Shown here: piece by piece, positions 43,475 to 52,534 of the stretch
Position numbering within the stretch: position 1 is the first letter of the stretch
How the letters are laid out: each line of letters starts with the position of its first letter
NCBI RefSeq assembly: GCF_900113035.1
Contig: NZ_FONX01000017.1
Span: 37,313-101,312 of the forward strand
Source: Paracidovorax wautersii
Lineage (GTDB): Bacteria > Pseudomonadota > Gammaproteobacteria > Burkholderiales > Burkholderiaceae_C
Length of the DNA: 64,000 bases
Direction: 5' to 3'
The notes under the pieces: model-generated
The model's database searches: none
Seen by the model: the letters and a program-made list of their open reading frames with translations, nothing else
Told to the model about the DNA's origin: nothing
Translations under genes and position numbers: made by a program

Positions 43475-44445
43475 TTCTGCAGCCCCAGGCGGGGCACCAG
43501 CTGGGCGTAGAAGGCGCGGTCCTGGTCGATGACCTTCTGGAACGCGTCGGCATCGGCATAGGCCCAGCCCAGGTTGGCCTTGGCCAGCATGTCGCGGAAC
43601 ACCGGGTCGGCCGCGGCCTTGGCCGCCACGTCGCTGAGCGTGCGGACGATGTCGGGCGGCGTGGTCTTGGGCACGGCCAGGCCCCGCCAGACGCCGATGG
43701 AAAGGTCGATGCCGCGCTCCTTGAGCGTGGGCACCTGCTGGAAGAGGCCGCCCACGCGCTGGTCGGCCATCACGGCCAGCGTGCGCAGCTTGCCGGCGGC
43801 GACGTGCGGCGCCACCTCGCCCGGGCTGACCGCGATGGCATCCACATGCCCGCCCAGTAGCACGACGGCCGCCGGCGCCGCGCCCAGGAAGGGCACGTGG
43901 TTCACCGGCAGCGCCAGCTTCTCGGCGAAGGCCGCTGCCGCCATGTGCCAGATCGAGCCCATGCCCGCATTGGCGATGGACACCGGCTCCTTGCGCTTGC
44001 GCGCGTCGGCGATGAATTCCTCGATGTTCTGCCAGGGCGCATCCGCGCGCACCGTGATCGCGGCCGGGTCGGCATTGAGCCGCGCGATGGGCCGCACGTC
44101 GGCGGCGGTCTGCTTGGTGATCCCCAGGTTCGGGATGATGGTGATCTCGCAGATGATGATGCCGATCTTGTAGCCGTCGGGCCGGGCGTTGATCAGTTCG
44201 GCCGTGCCGATGGCGCCGCTGGCGCCGGGCTTGTTGACCACGATCATCGGCTGCTGCGGCAGGTATTTCTTGGCCGATTCCGCGAACGCCCGGCCCACGA
44301 TGTCGGTGCCGCCGCCGGCCACCACGGGCACGATGAGCTCGATGGGTTTGGAGGGATAGTCGCTGGCGGCCCGCGCGAGCGAGGCCCCGCTGCCCAGTGC
44401 CGCAGCGCAGGCCGAGGCGATGATCTGGCGTCTGTTGAAGTGCAT
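43471..44445 (-). CDS. Bug/TctC-type receptor of the sugar-acid module
   Basis: This 324-residue periplasmic binding protein has a twin-arginine-like start (NRRQIIASACAAALG) cleaved near LARA. The mature region has PIELIVPVVAGGGTDIVGRA and VVNKPGASGAIGTAELI. GGAG lies about 8 bases before the ATG. Being inside the module, it probably binds the sugar acid or a precursor. No membrane partner is adjacent. Confidence 0.88.
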   Translation of the reverse strand: MHFNRRQIIASACAAALGSGASLARAASDYPSKPIELIVPVVAGGGTDIVGRAFAESAKKYLPQQPMIVVNKPGASGAIGTAELINARPDGYKIGIIICEITIIPNLGITKQTAADVRPIARLNADPAAITVRADAPWQNIEEFIADARKRKEPVSIANAGMGSIWHMAAAAFAEKLALPVNHVPFLGAAPAAVVLLGGHVDAIAVSPGEVAPHVAAGKLRTLAVMADQRVGGLFQQVPTLKERGIDLSIGVWRGLAVPKTTPPDIVRTLSDVAAKAAADPVFRDMLAKANLGWAYADADAFQKVIDQDRAFYAQLVPRLGLQK

Positions 44446-44530
44446 GACGTTGTCTCCGTTGTGAATTCTTTTTTTTCATTCCGTGCCGTGCCGAGCCGCG
44501 TGGCACGGCACCGCCGGCCGTACGCCGGTA

Positions 44531-45301
44531 TCAGTAGGTGGCGCGCCCGCCCGAGAGGTCGAAGACCGCCCCGGTGGTGAAGGAGTTCTCCTCGCACACC
44601 AGCCAGGCCACCATCGCCGCGACCTCGTCCACCTCGACGAAGCGTGCGCGCGGGATCTTCGAGAGCATGTAGTCGATGTGCTGCTGCGACATCTGCTCGA
44701 AGATCCGCGTGCGCGCCGCCGCCGGCGTGATGGCGTTGACCGCCACGTTGCTCAGCGCGGTCTCCTTGCCCAGGCTCTTGGTCAGCGCGATCACGCCGGC
44801 CTTGGAGGCGCTGTAGGCCGAGGCGTTCGGGTTGCCCTCCTTGCCCGCGATGGAGGCGATGTTGACCACCCGGCCGTAGCCGCGCGCCGCCATGCCCGGC
44901 ACGATGGCCTTGTTGACGTGGAAGGCGCCGTCCAGGTTGATCGACAGCACCTTGCGCCACTCGTCCAGCGGGTAGTCGCCCAGCGGCATGTTGGCGCCGG
45001 CGATGCCCGCGCTGTGCACCAGCATGGCGATGGGGCCGCAGTCGCGTTCGGTCTGCCGGACGGCGGCCTCGACCTGGGCGTAGTCGGTGATGTCCACCGT
45101 CACGCCGGCCACGGCGCCGCCCGCCGTGCCCGGGCCCACGCCAGCCAGGGCCTGCTGCGCGGCCGCGATGGCCTCGGCATCGCGATCCCAGAGGCAGACC
45201 CGGGCGTTGCCCGCCAGCAGGCGGCGCGCCACCGCCAGGCCGATGCCCTGCGCACCGCCGGTCACGACCGCCGTGCGGCCTGCATAGTCGTAATGGACCA
45301 T
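44531..45301 (-). CDS. SDR-family dehydrogenase
   Basis: This 256-residue classical SDR has VTGGAQGIGLAVARRL, NIASIAGKEGNPNASAYSASKAG (catalytic Ser, Tyr, Lys), and an SPAAARTRIF-like segment after. It is distinct from the dehydrogenase at 42734, so the module has two oxidations. By analogy with L-fucose and L-rhamnose oxidative routes it may be the aldose or lactone-forming dehydrogenase, but it could also act on the deoxy-keto acid. It lies 10 bases downstream of the diketo-acid hydrolase gene. Confidence 0.85.
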   Translation of the reverse strand: MVHYDYAGRTAVVTGGAQGIGLAVARRLLAGNARVCLWDRDAEAIAAAQQALAGVGPGTAGGAVAGVTVDITDYAQVEAAVRQTERDCGPIAMLVHSAGIAGANMPLGDYPLDEWRKVLSINLDGAFHVNKAIVPGMAARGYGRVVNIASIAGKEGNPNASAYSASKAGVIALTKSLGKETALSNVAVNAITPAAARTRIFEQMSQQHIDYMLSKIPRARFVEVDEVAAMVAWLVCEENSFTTGAVFDLSGGRATY

Positions 45302-45311
45302 GGCGCCGGCC

Positions 45312-46157
45312 TCAGGCGTCCACGGCCTTCTGGCGCTGCTCGCCCAGGCCCTCGATGCCCAGGCGCATGGTCTGGCCCGCGCGCAGAAAGACCGGCTCGG
45401 GCTTGACGCCCATGCCCACGCCGGGCGGCGTGCCGGTGGAAATCACGTCGCCGGGCTGCAGCGTCATGAAGCGGCTCAGGTAGGCGACGAGCTGCGGCAC
45501 CTTGAAGATCATGGTGCGCGTGTTGCCGTTCTGGAAGCGCCGGCCGTCCACCTCCAGCCACAGATCGAGCGCATGCGGGTCGGGCACCTCGTCGGCCGTC
45601 ACCAGCCAGGGGCCCGTGGGGCCGAAGGTGTCGCAGCCCTTGCCCTTGTCCCAGGTGCCGCCGCGTTCGAGCTGGTAGCTGCGCTCGGAGACGTCGTTGA
45701 TCACGCAGTAGCCCGCCACGTGGCGCATGGCGTCGGCCTCGTCCACGTAGCTCGCGGTGCTGCCGATGACCACGCCCAGCTCGACCTCCCAGTCGGTCTT
45801 CTCCGAGCCGCGCGGGATCTTCACATCGTCGTTGGGTCCGACCACGGCCGAGGTCCACTTGTTGAAGACGATGGGCTCGGCGGGAATCGGCATGTTGGAT
45901 TCGGCCGCGTGGTCGGCGTAGTTCAGGCCGATGCAGACGAACTTGCCGATGGCGCCCACGCAGGCGCCGATGCGCGGCGTGCCGGGCACGGCGGGCAGCG
46001 TGGCCGGATCGATGGCGCGCAGGCGGGCCAGCGAATCGGGCGAGAGGGCCGCGCCATCGATGTCGGCCACATGGGCCGAAAGGTCGCGCAGCGTGCCGGC
46101 GGCGTCGAGCAGGCCGGGCTTTTCCTGGCCCAGGGGGCCGTAACGTAGCAGTTTCAT
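45312..46157 (-). CDS. FAH-family hydrolase, 2,4-diketo-3-deoxy-sugar-acid type
   Basis: This 281-residue hydrolase is often labelled ureidoglycolate lyase. The core has GLNYADHAAESNMPIPAEP, WEVELGVVIG with metal-binding Glu residues, and TGTPPGVGMG. The best match by recollection is 2,4-diketo-3-deoxy-L-fuconate hydrolase, which splits the diketo acid to pyruvate and lactate. The ATG at 46157 is the first with downstream family similarity. It heads the module, divergent from the LysR gene. Confidence 0.82.
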   Translation of the reverse strand: MKLLRYGPLGQEKPGLLDAAGTLRDLSAHVADIDGAALSPDSLARLRAIDPATLPAVPGTPRIGACVGAIGKFVCIGLNYADHAAESNMPIPAEPIVFNKWTSAVVGPNDDVKIPRGSEKTDWEVELGVVIGSTASYVDEADAMRHVAGYCVINDVSERSYQLERGGTWDKGKGCDTFGPTGPWLVTADEVPDPHALDLWLEVDGRRFQNGNTRTMIFKVPQLVAYLSRFMTLQPGDVISTGTPPGVGMGVKPEPVFLRAGQTMRLGIEGLGEQRQKAVDA

Positions 46158-46203
46158 GAAGAGTTCTCCTTGCGGGGCGGATTCTGGACAGCGCCAAGCA
46201 TGC

Positions 46204-46223
46204 TGCATAGTGAGAGCTATGCA
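46204..46223. promoter_or_regulatory. LysR-type operator candidate TGCATAG/CTATGCA
   Basis: Perfect 7-base arms with a 6-base spacer, in the 93-base divergent gap between the hydrolase and the LysR gene. It contains a T-N11-A motif. Confidence 0.6.
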
Positions 46224-46250
46224 TGAGGTAATAGCTTTCAGGAATCACCG

Positions 46251-47201
46251 ATGATCCCGAGCCTGTCTTCGATCACGTCGCGCCTGCGGTTCCGCCAGCT
46301 CAACCTGCTGGTGGCGCTGGAGGAATGCGGCAGCCTGCACCGCGCGGCCGAGCGGCTGGGCATGACCCAGCCCGGCCTCACCAAGGCGCTGCGCGAGGTG
46401 GAATCCACCTTCGGCACCGAGCTCTTCGTGCGGACCCAGCAGGGCGTGAAGCCCAACGAACTGGGCCAGTGCCTGATCCGCCATGCCCGGCTGGTGGATG
46501 CCGACCTGGAGCACCTGCGCGAAGAGATGAACGGCGTGCTGCGCGGCAGCGGCGGCCGGGTGGCGGTGGGCGCCATCACCGGCGCGCTGCATTCGGTGCT
46601 GGTGAGCGCCGTGTCCGAGCTGCGCCGCCTGCAGCCCGCGCTCTCGGTCGAGATCCGGGAAAGCACCAGCCTCGAGCTGCTCAACGCGGTCAACGAAGGC
46701 CGGCTCGATCTGGCCATCGGCCGCACCACCGTATCGAGCAACGGGGAGCAGTTCGACTACGAAGAGCTGATGGACGAGTCGGTCGCCGTGGCCGTGGGCC
46801 CGCAGCACGCGCTGGCGAAGTCGCGGCGTGTGACGCTCGCGCAGCTGGCCCGCTACCGCTGGGTCTTCTACCCGGGCAACATGCCGCTGCGCAAGCTGCT
46901 GGAGCGCGAATTCCGCGAGGCCGGGCTGGTCCTGCCGCCGTATCCGATCGAGACTTCTTCCTCGCTGGCCACCATGCTGATGCTCAAGGAAGACCCGCAT
47001 CTGGTCGCGCTGATGTCGTCGGCGACGATGGACTTCTGCGAAGAGCACGGCATCGCGCGGCGGCTGCCGCTCGCCATCGGTTCGCGCCACGAGGCTTTCG
47101 GCATCGTGACCCGGCGCGGCGCGCGCCTCACGCCCGCGGCGGCGATGCTGGTGGAGTGCCTGCGGCGGGCCGCCGGCCAGCCGGCGCGGGAAGACGGCTG
47201 A
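46251..47201 (+). CDS. LysR-family regulator of the sugar-acid module
   Basis: This 316-residue regulator has an N-terminal DNA-binding domain with helix-turn-helix near residues 30-50 (SLHRAAERLGMTQPGLTKAL). The C-terminal domain is of the GalR/PcaQ-like or CbbR group. It is divergent from the module and overlaps an inverted repeat. It is convergent with the next LysR gene, 26 bases apart. Confidence 0.88.
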   Translation: MIPSLSSITSRLRFRQLNLLVALEECGSLHRAAERLGMTQPGLTKALREVESTFGTELFVRTQQGVKPNELGQCLIRHARLVDADLEHLREEMNGVLRGSGGRVAVGAITGALHSVLVSAVSELRRLQPALSVEIRESTSLELLNAVNEGRLDLAIGRTTVSSNGEQFDYEELMDESVAVAVGPQHALAKSRRVTLAQLARYRWVFYPGNMPLRKLLEREFREAGLVLPPYPIETSSSLATMLMLKEDPHLVALMSSATMDFCEEHGIARRLPLAIGSRHEAFGIVTRRGARLTPAAAMLVECLRRAAGQPAREDG

Positions 47202-47227
47202 AATGAAACCCCCGGCCCGGCCGCCGC

Positions 47228-48193
47228 TCACCCCTGGCGCGGCGCGGGCACCACGCGGCCGCCCGCCACATCGCGCAGCACCGCCATGAAGGCCTGGGCG
47301 GCCGGCGTGGGCGTCTCGCCCACGCGCACCAGCATGCCGTAGTCGGGCATCGCCCGGGGCACGTCCACGTGGATTTGCGCGAGCAGCCCCTGGGCGACGT
47401 ACTTGTCCGCCAGCGCGCTGGGCTGCAGCGAGAGCATGTCGGTGGCGCGCAGCGATTCCAGCGCGAAGAGGAAGGACTGCGTCTCCATCACGCCCGAAGT
47501 CGGCGTCATGCCGATGGCACGGAAGATGTCGTCGGACACCTTGCGCAGCGCCGTCGATTCCGGGTAGAGCAGCCACGGCCAGTGCGCCAGGCGGCCGGCC
47601 TCCAGCCCCTGGATGCCGCGCAGCGGGTGGTGCGGGCCACCCACCACCTGCAGCGTCTCGCCCGAGAGGCGCTCGTACTGGAACTGCGCCTGCTGCGCCT
47701 CGTCGGTGAAGCGGCCGATCATCAGATCGATCTTGCGCTCGCCCAGCCAGGCGATGAGCTGGTCGCTGCTCTGCTCGCGCACCTTGAGCACCAGCAGCGG
47801 CCGGCGGCGCTGCATCTCGGCGATGGCAGTGGTCAGCAGGCGCGCCGCCGACCCGGAGATGGCGCCGATGGCGAGCTGGCCATGGCCGCCCTGCTTGAGC
47901 GCGTTGAACTCGTCCACGAACCGGGCCTGGCCGGCCAGCGCGGAAGCGGCGTAGCCCAGGGCGAATAGGCCCAGCTCGGTCGGGCGCATCTCGCGCGGCA
48001 GGCGCTCGAAGAGGCGCGCGTCGAAGATCTCCTCCAGGTCCAGCAGGATCTTGGTGGCGGCCGGCTGGGTCACGTGCATCTGCTCGGCGGTGAGCCGCAG
48101 GTTGCGGGTGCGCCCGAGGATGTCGAGGAACTGCAGGTGCCTGGCGCGCAGCCGGCTGCAGGCGGTGGCGATAGATAAGGGTTTTCCCGTCAT
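47228..48193 (-). CDS. LysR-family regulator of the xylonate/TRAP module
   Basis: This is a 321-residue regulator with a DNA-binding domain at the N-terminus (LTAEQMHVTQPAATKILLDL) and an effector domain after. The open frame extends 31 residues upstream through a palindrome; the ATG at 48193 is preferred. It is divergent from the dctP gene, so it probably controls the TRAP, xylD and xylX genes. Confidence 0.85.
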   Translation of the reverse strand: MTGKPLSIATACSRLRARHLQFLDILGRTRNLRLTAEQMHVTQPAATKILLDLEEIFDARLFERLPREMRPTELGLFALGYAASALAGQARFVDEFNALKQGGHGQLAIGAISGSAARLLTTAIAEMQRRRPLLVLKVREQSSDQLIAWLGERKIDLMIGRFTDEAQQAQFQYERLSGETLQVVGGPHHPLRGIQGLEAGRLAHWPWLLYPESTALRKVSDDIFRAIGMTPTSGVMETQSFLFALESLRATDMLSLQPSALADKYVAQGLLAQIHVDVPRAMPDYGMLVRVGETPTPAAQAFMAVLRDVAGGRVVPAPRQG

Positions 48194-48224
48194 TTTGGGA
48201 CGCCCGATAACTGAATGGAATGAC

Positions 48225-48249
48225 CCGTCCAAAAACACTGATTGGACGG
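48225..48249. promoter_or_regulatory. LysR-type operator candidate CCGTCCAA/TTGGACGG
   Basis: Perfect 8-base arms with a 9-base spacer, 32 bases upstream of the LysR start and 64 bases upstream of dctP. This is the clearest operator-like element in the window. Confidence 0.7.
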
Positions 48250-48312
48250 CGTATGCGGTGGCCCGTAGTCTGCACCTTCGAAGCATCAGAAGACATACAC
48301 AGGAGACACGAC

Positions 48313-49341
48313 ATGGGATTGCACGCAGGCAACAGCAGCATCATCAAGACCTTCGCGCTGGCCACCGCCCTGGCGGCCCTGATGGCAGCACCGGCCCAGG
48401 CGCAGGTGCGCGAGCGCAACTTCAAGATCGGTACCGGCATCACCGACGACCATCCGCAGGCCCAGGCCTCGCGGCACTTCGCCGAGGTGCTTTCCGCCAA
48501 GAGCGGCGGGAAGATGCGCGCCAAGCTCTTCGCCAACGGCACGCTGGGCAACGACGTGACCATGATCTCGGCGCTGCGCGGCGGCACGCTGGAGATGACG
48601 GTGCCCGACAGCTCCACCCTGGTGCCGGTGGTCAAGGACTTCGGCGTGCTGAACCTGCCGCTGACCTTCAACAACGAGCAGGAGGCCGACGCGGTGCTCG
48701 ACAGCGCCTTCGGCAAGAAGCTGCTGGCCAAGCTGCCCGAGAAGGGCCTGATCGGCCTGGGCTACTGGGAGAACGGCTTCCGCCAGATCACCAACTCGCG
48801 CCGCCCCATCCACAAGGCCGAAGACCTGGCCGGCCTGAAGATCCGCGTGATCCAGAACCAGCTGTTCATCGACAGCTTCAACGCGCTCGGCGCCAACGCC
48901 ACGCCCATGCCCTTCACCGAGCTCTATTCCGCGATGGAGCAGAAGGCGGTGGACGGCCAGGAGAACCCGAACGCGACCATCCTGACCAGCAAGTTCTACG
49001 AGGTGCAGAAGAATCTGGTGCTGTCGCGCCACATCTACAGCACCTGGGTGTTCCTGATGTCCAGGAAGACCTGGGACACGCTCTCGCCCGAGGAGCAGAA
49101 GATCGTCCAGGAAGCCGCGAACGAGGCCACGGCCTTCGAGCGCAAGGCGATCCGCGCGCTCAGCGACAAGGCGCTCGGCGAGCTGAAGAAGCTCGGCATG
49201 CAGGTGACCGAGCTGCCCGCCGCGGAGCAGGCGAAGCTGCGCGACAAGCTGCAGCCCGTGGTGGCCAAGTACAGCAAGGAATTCGGCGAGGACAGCACCC
49301 GCGAAATGATGGCCGAGCTGGAAAAAGCCCGCCGCAAGTGA
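48313..49341 (+). CDS. dctP: TRAP transporter periplasmic receptor (DctP)
   Basis: This 342-residue secreted receptor has a signal peptide of about 30 residues ending in PAQAQ. The mature region has FKIGTGITDDHPQAQASRHF and the middle QEAD and GLKIRVIQNQLF, where an Arg contacts the ligand carboxylate. GGAG precedes the ATG by 9 bases. It is the binding component for the DctQ/DctM genes at 52535 and 53166, separated from them by xylD and xylX, which suggests the ligand is a sugar acid such as xylonate. Confidence 0.9.
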   Translation: MGLHAGNSSIIKTFALATALAALMAAPAQAQVRERNFKIGTGITDDHPQAQASRHFAEVLSAKSGGKMRAKLFANGTLGNDVTMISALRGGTLEMTVPDSSTLVPVVKDFGVLNLPLTFNNEQEADAVLDSAFGKKLLAKLPEKGLIGLGYWENGFRQITNSRRPIHKAEDLAGLKIRVIQNQLFIDSFNALGANATPMPFTELYSAMEQKAVDGQENPNATILTSKFYEVQKNLVLSRHIYSTWVFLMSRKTWDTLSPEEQKIVQEAANEATAFERKAIRALSDKALGELKKLGMQVTELPAAEQAKLRDKLQPVVAKYSKEFGEDSTREMMAELEKARRK

Positions 49342-49462
49342 TCCCGAGGGCGTCCCTGGCGCCCCTGGCGCACCTCGTACCGCCACTGAGCCATGCCGCG
49401 CAGCCACCGGCGCCGGCAGGCATCCCCTGCCCTTTTCTCACCCCACCGCAACACAGAACGCC

Positions 49463-51244
49463 ATGACGACACCCGAAGGCCGTCGCTTCCGCTCGCGCGA
49501 CTGGTTCGCCGATCCGGCACGCTCCGACATGACCGCGCTCTATCTCGAACGCTTCATGAACTACGGGCTCACGCCCGAAGAGCTGCGCTCGGGCCGGCCG
49601 ATCATCGGCATCGCCCAGACCGGCAGCGACCTCTCGCCCTGCAACCGCATCCACCTCGACCTGGCGCGCCGGGTGCGCGAGGGCATCCGCGACGCGGGCG
49701 GCATTCCGCTGGAATTCCCGGTCCATCCGATCTTCGAGAACTGCCGGCGCCCCTCCGCCGCGCTGGACCGCAACCTGGCCTACCTGGGGCTGGTGGAGAT
49801 CCTCTACGGCTACCCCATCGACGCGGTGGTGCTGACCACCGGCTGCGACAAGACCACGCCGGCCGGCATCATGGCCGCCTCCACGGTGGATATCCCGGCC
49901 ATCGTGCTCTCGGGCGGGCCGATGCTCGACGGCTGGCATGAGGGCGAACTGGTGGGCTCGGGCACCGTGATCTGGCGCAGCCGCCGCATGCTGGCGGCCG
50001 GCGAGATCGACGAGGAAGAATTCCTGCAGCGCGCCTGCGACAGCGCGCCCTCCGCCGGCCACTGCAACACCATGGGCACGGCCTCCACCATGAACGCGGT
50101 GGCCGAGGCGCTGGGCCTCTCGCTGCCCGGCTGCGCGGCCATTCCCGCGCCCTACCGCGAGCGCGGCCAGATGGCCTATGCCACCGGCCGGCGCATCGTC
50201 GAGATGGCGCACGAAGACCTGCGCCCCTCGCGCGTGCTCACCCGCGAGAGCTTTCTCAACGCGCTGGCGGTGGTCAGCTGCGCGGGCGGCTCCAGCAACG
50301 CGCAGGTACACATCCAGGCCATGGCGCGCCATGCCGGCGTCGAGCTGCATCCGCGCGACTGGACGGACCATGCCTACGACCTGCCCTTGCTGGTCAACAT
50401 GCAGCCCGCGGGCAAGTACCTGGGCGAGCGCTTCTTCCGCGCCGGCGGCGTGCCGGCCGTGATGTGGGAGCTGCTGCAGGCCGGCCGCCTGCACGGCGGC
50501 TGCGCCAGCGTCACCGGCCGCAGCATCGCCGAGAACCTGCAGGGCCGCGAGTCCAAGGACCGCGAAGTGATCCGCCCCTTCGCCGAGCCGCTCATGGAGA
50601 AGGCCGGCTTCCTCGTGCTCTCGGGCAACCTGTTCGATTTCGGGATCATGAAGACCTCGGTGATCTCCGATGCCTTCCGCGCGCGCTACCTCTGCGAGCC
50701 CGGCAACGAGGGCGTTTTCGAGGCCCGGGCCATCGTCTTCGACGGCGCCGAGGACTACCACGCGCGCATCAACGACCCATCGCTCGCCATCGACGAGGAC
50801 TGCATCCTGGTGATGCGCGGCGCCGGCCCGCTGGGCTGGCCCGGCTCCGCCGAGGTGGTCAACATGCAGCCGCCCGATGCGCTGATCCAGCGCGGCATCC
50901 GCGCGCTGCCGACGCTGGGCGACGGCCGGCAGTCGGGCACGGCCGACAGCCCCTCGATCCTCAACGCCTCGCCCGAGAGCGCGGCGGGCGGGGGCCTCAG
51001 CTGGCTGCAGACCGGCGACCGCGTCCGCATCGACCTGAACCAGGGCCGCTGCGACGCGCTGGTGCCCGAGGAAGAGATCGCCCGCCGCCGCCGCGAACTG
51101 CCTCCCCCGCCCGTGCCCGCCAGCCGCTCGCCCTGGGAAGCGCTCTACCGCGAAAAGACCGGCCAGCTGGCCGATGGCGCCACGCTGGACTTCGCACTGC
51201 AGTTCCGCCGCATCGCCGAACAGACGCCGCGCCACAACCACTGA
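49463..51244 (+). CDS. xylD: D-xylonate dehydratase (IlvD/Edd family)
   Basis: This 593-residue dehydratase removes water from D-xylonate to give 2-keto-3-deoxy-D-xylonate. The sequence follows Caulobacter XylD closely along its length in my recollection: FRSRDWF near the start, GIAQTGSDLSPCNRIHLD, TTGCDKTTPAGIMAA, SAGHCNTMGTASTMNAVAEA and the C-terminal PRHNH. The cysteines of its FeS cluster lie in these motifs (CNR, GCDKTT, GHCNT). The related L-arabonate/galactonate dehydratases are alternatives. It is 17 bases upstream of xylX. Confidence 0.88.
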   Translation: MTTPEGRRFRSRDWFADPARSDMTALYLERFMNYGLTPEELRSGRPIIGIAQTGSDLSPCNRIHLDLARRVREGIRDAGGIPLEFPVHPIFENCRRPSAALDRNLAYLGLVEILYGYPIDAVVLTTGCDKTTPAGIMAASTVDIPAIVLSGGPMLDGWHEGELVGSGTVIWRSRRMLAAGEIDEEEFLQRACDSAPSAGHCNTMGTASTMNAVAEALGLSLPGCAAIPAPYRERGQMAYATGRRIVEMAHEDLRPSRVLTRESFLNALAVVSCAGGSSNAQVHIQAMARHAGVELHPRDWTDHAYDLPLLVNMQPAGKYLGERFFRAGGVPAVMWELLQAGRLHGGCASVTGRSIAENLQGRESKDREVIRPFAEPLMEKAGFLVLSGNLFDFGIMKTSVISDAFRARYLCEPGNEGVFEARAIVFDGAEDYHARINDPSLAIDEDCILVMRGAGPLGWPGSAEVVNMQPPDALIQRGIRALPTLGDGRQSGTADSPSILNASPESAAGGGLSWLQTGDRVRIDLNQGRCDALVPEEEIARRRRELPPPPVPASRSPWEALYREKTGQLADGATLDFALQFRRIAEQTPRHNH

Positions 51245-51260
51245 CCGAGGAAACGAACGC

Positions 51261-52445
51261 ATGAACGACGATCGCACGGGCCTGCTGCCCGAAGACGGCC
51301 TGGCCGGCACGCTGGTGGCCCGGGTCTGGACGAGCGCCGCGCCCGCCGGCCCCGCCGTGGTGGTGCTGCGCCCCGAAGGCGTGTTCGACATCAGCCGCGC
51401 CTTTCCCACCATGAGCACCCTGCTGGACGCCGAGCGCCCCGCAGAGGCCGCACGCGCCGCTACCGGCGAGCGCCTGTGCGCGGTGGAGGAACTGCTGGAC
51501 AACAGCCGGCCCGGCACCCGCGACCCCGCACACCCCTTCCTGCTCGCGCCCTGCGACCTGCAGGTGGTGAAGGCCGCCGGCGTGACCTTCGCGGCCAGCA
51601 TGGTCGAGCGGGTGATCGAGGAGCAGGCCCGCGGCGACGCCTCGCGTGCGCAGGAGCTGCGCGGCAAGGTGCAGGCGCTGATCGGCGACAACCTCGCCGC
51701 CGTCCGCCCCGGCTCCGACAAGGCGATGGCCCTCAAGGCGCTGCTGCAGCAGCAGGGGCTGTGGTCGCAGTACCTGGAAGTGGGCATCGGCCCCGATGCC
51801 GAGGTCTTCACCAAGGCGCCGGTGCTGGCGTCCGTCGGCAGCGGCGAGGAGATCGGCATCCGCAGCGACTCGGCCTGGAACAACCCCGAGCCCGAGGTGG
51901 TGCTGGCCGTGAACGGCCGCGGAGACATCGTCGGCGCCACGCTGGGCAACGACGTCAACCTGCGCGACATCGAAGGCCGCAGCGCCCTGCTGCTGGGCAA
52001 GGCCAAGGACAACAACGCCTCCTGCGCCATCGGCCCGTTCATCCGCCTGTTCGACGGCAGCTTCGGCATGGACGACGTACGCCGCGAGACGGTGCATCTG
52101 GAGGTGCGCGGCACCGACGGCTTCGTGCTGCGCGGCATCAACACCATGGCCAGCATCAGCCGCGACCCGGAGGACATCGTCGCCCAGACCCTGGCCGCGC
52201 ACCAGTACCCGGACGGCTTCATGCTGTTCCTGGGAACGCTGTTCGCGCCCATCGAAGACCGGGGCGAACCCGGCGGCGGCTTCACCCACAAGCTGGGCGA
52301 CGAGGTGACCATCCGCAGCGCCCGGATCGGCGTGCTGCGCAACCGGGTGACGCACAGCGAGACCGCGCCGCCCTGGCGCTTCGGCCTGCGCGCCTTCATC
52401 GCCAACCTGGCCGCGCGCGGGCTGCTGGACGGCCGCAGCCTCTGA
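51261..52445 (+). CDS. xylX: 2-keto-3-deoxy-D-xylonate dehydratase (FAH fold)
   Basis: This 394-residue FAH-family protein has an N-terminal extra domain of about 110 residues, as in XylX. Features include SQYLEVGIGPDAEVFTK, NNPEPEVVLAVNG, GNDVNLRDIEGRSALLLGKA and KDNNASCAIGP. In Caulobacter XylX forms alpha-ketoglutarate semialdehyde after XylD. AGGAA lies 8 bases before the ATG. The last enzyme of the route, a semialdehyde dehydrogenase, is not in this window. Confidence 0.85.
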   Translation: MNDDRTGLLPEDGLAGTLVARVWTSAAPAGPAVVVLRPEGVFDISRAFPTMSTLLDAERPAEAARAATGERLCAVEELLDNSRPGTRDPAHPFLLAPCDLQVVKAAGVTFAASMVERVIEEQARGDASRAQELRGKVQALIGDNLAAVRPGSDKAMALKALLQQQGLWSQYLEVGIGPDAEVFTKAPVLASVGSGEEIGIRSDSAWNNPEPEVVLAVNGRGDIVGATLGNDVNLRDIEGRSALLLGKAKDNNASCAIGPFIRLFDGSFGMDDVRRETVHLEVRGTDGFVLRGINTMASISRDPEDIVAQTLAAHQYPDGFMLFLGTLFAPIEDRGEPGGGFTHKLGDEVTIRSARIGVLRNRVTHSETAPPWRFGLRAFIANLAARGLLDGRSL

Positions 52446-52534
52446 CCCGAGGCTGGCCTCGCGCCGCCCGCCGCCGCTGCACGCACGCACGAAGAACGGA
52501 ACGGGATCGAACCCCGTCCACAAGGAGACGAACC

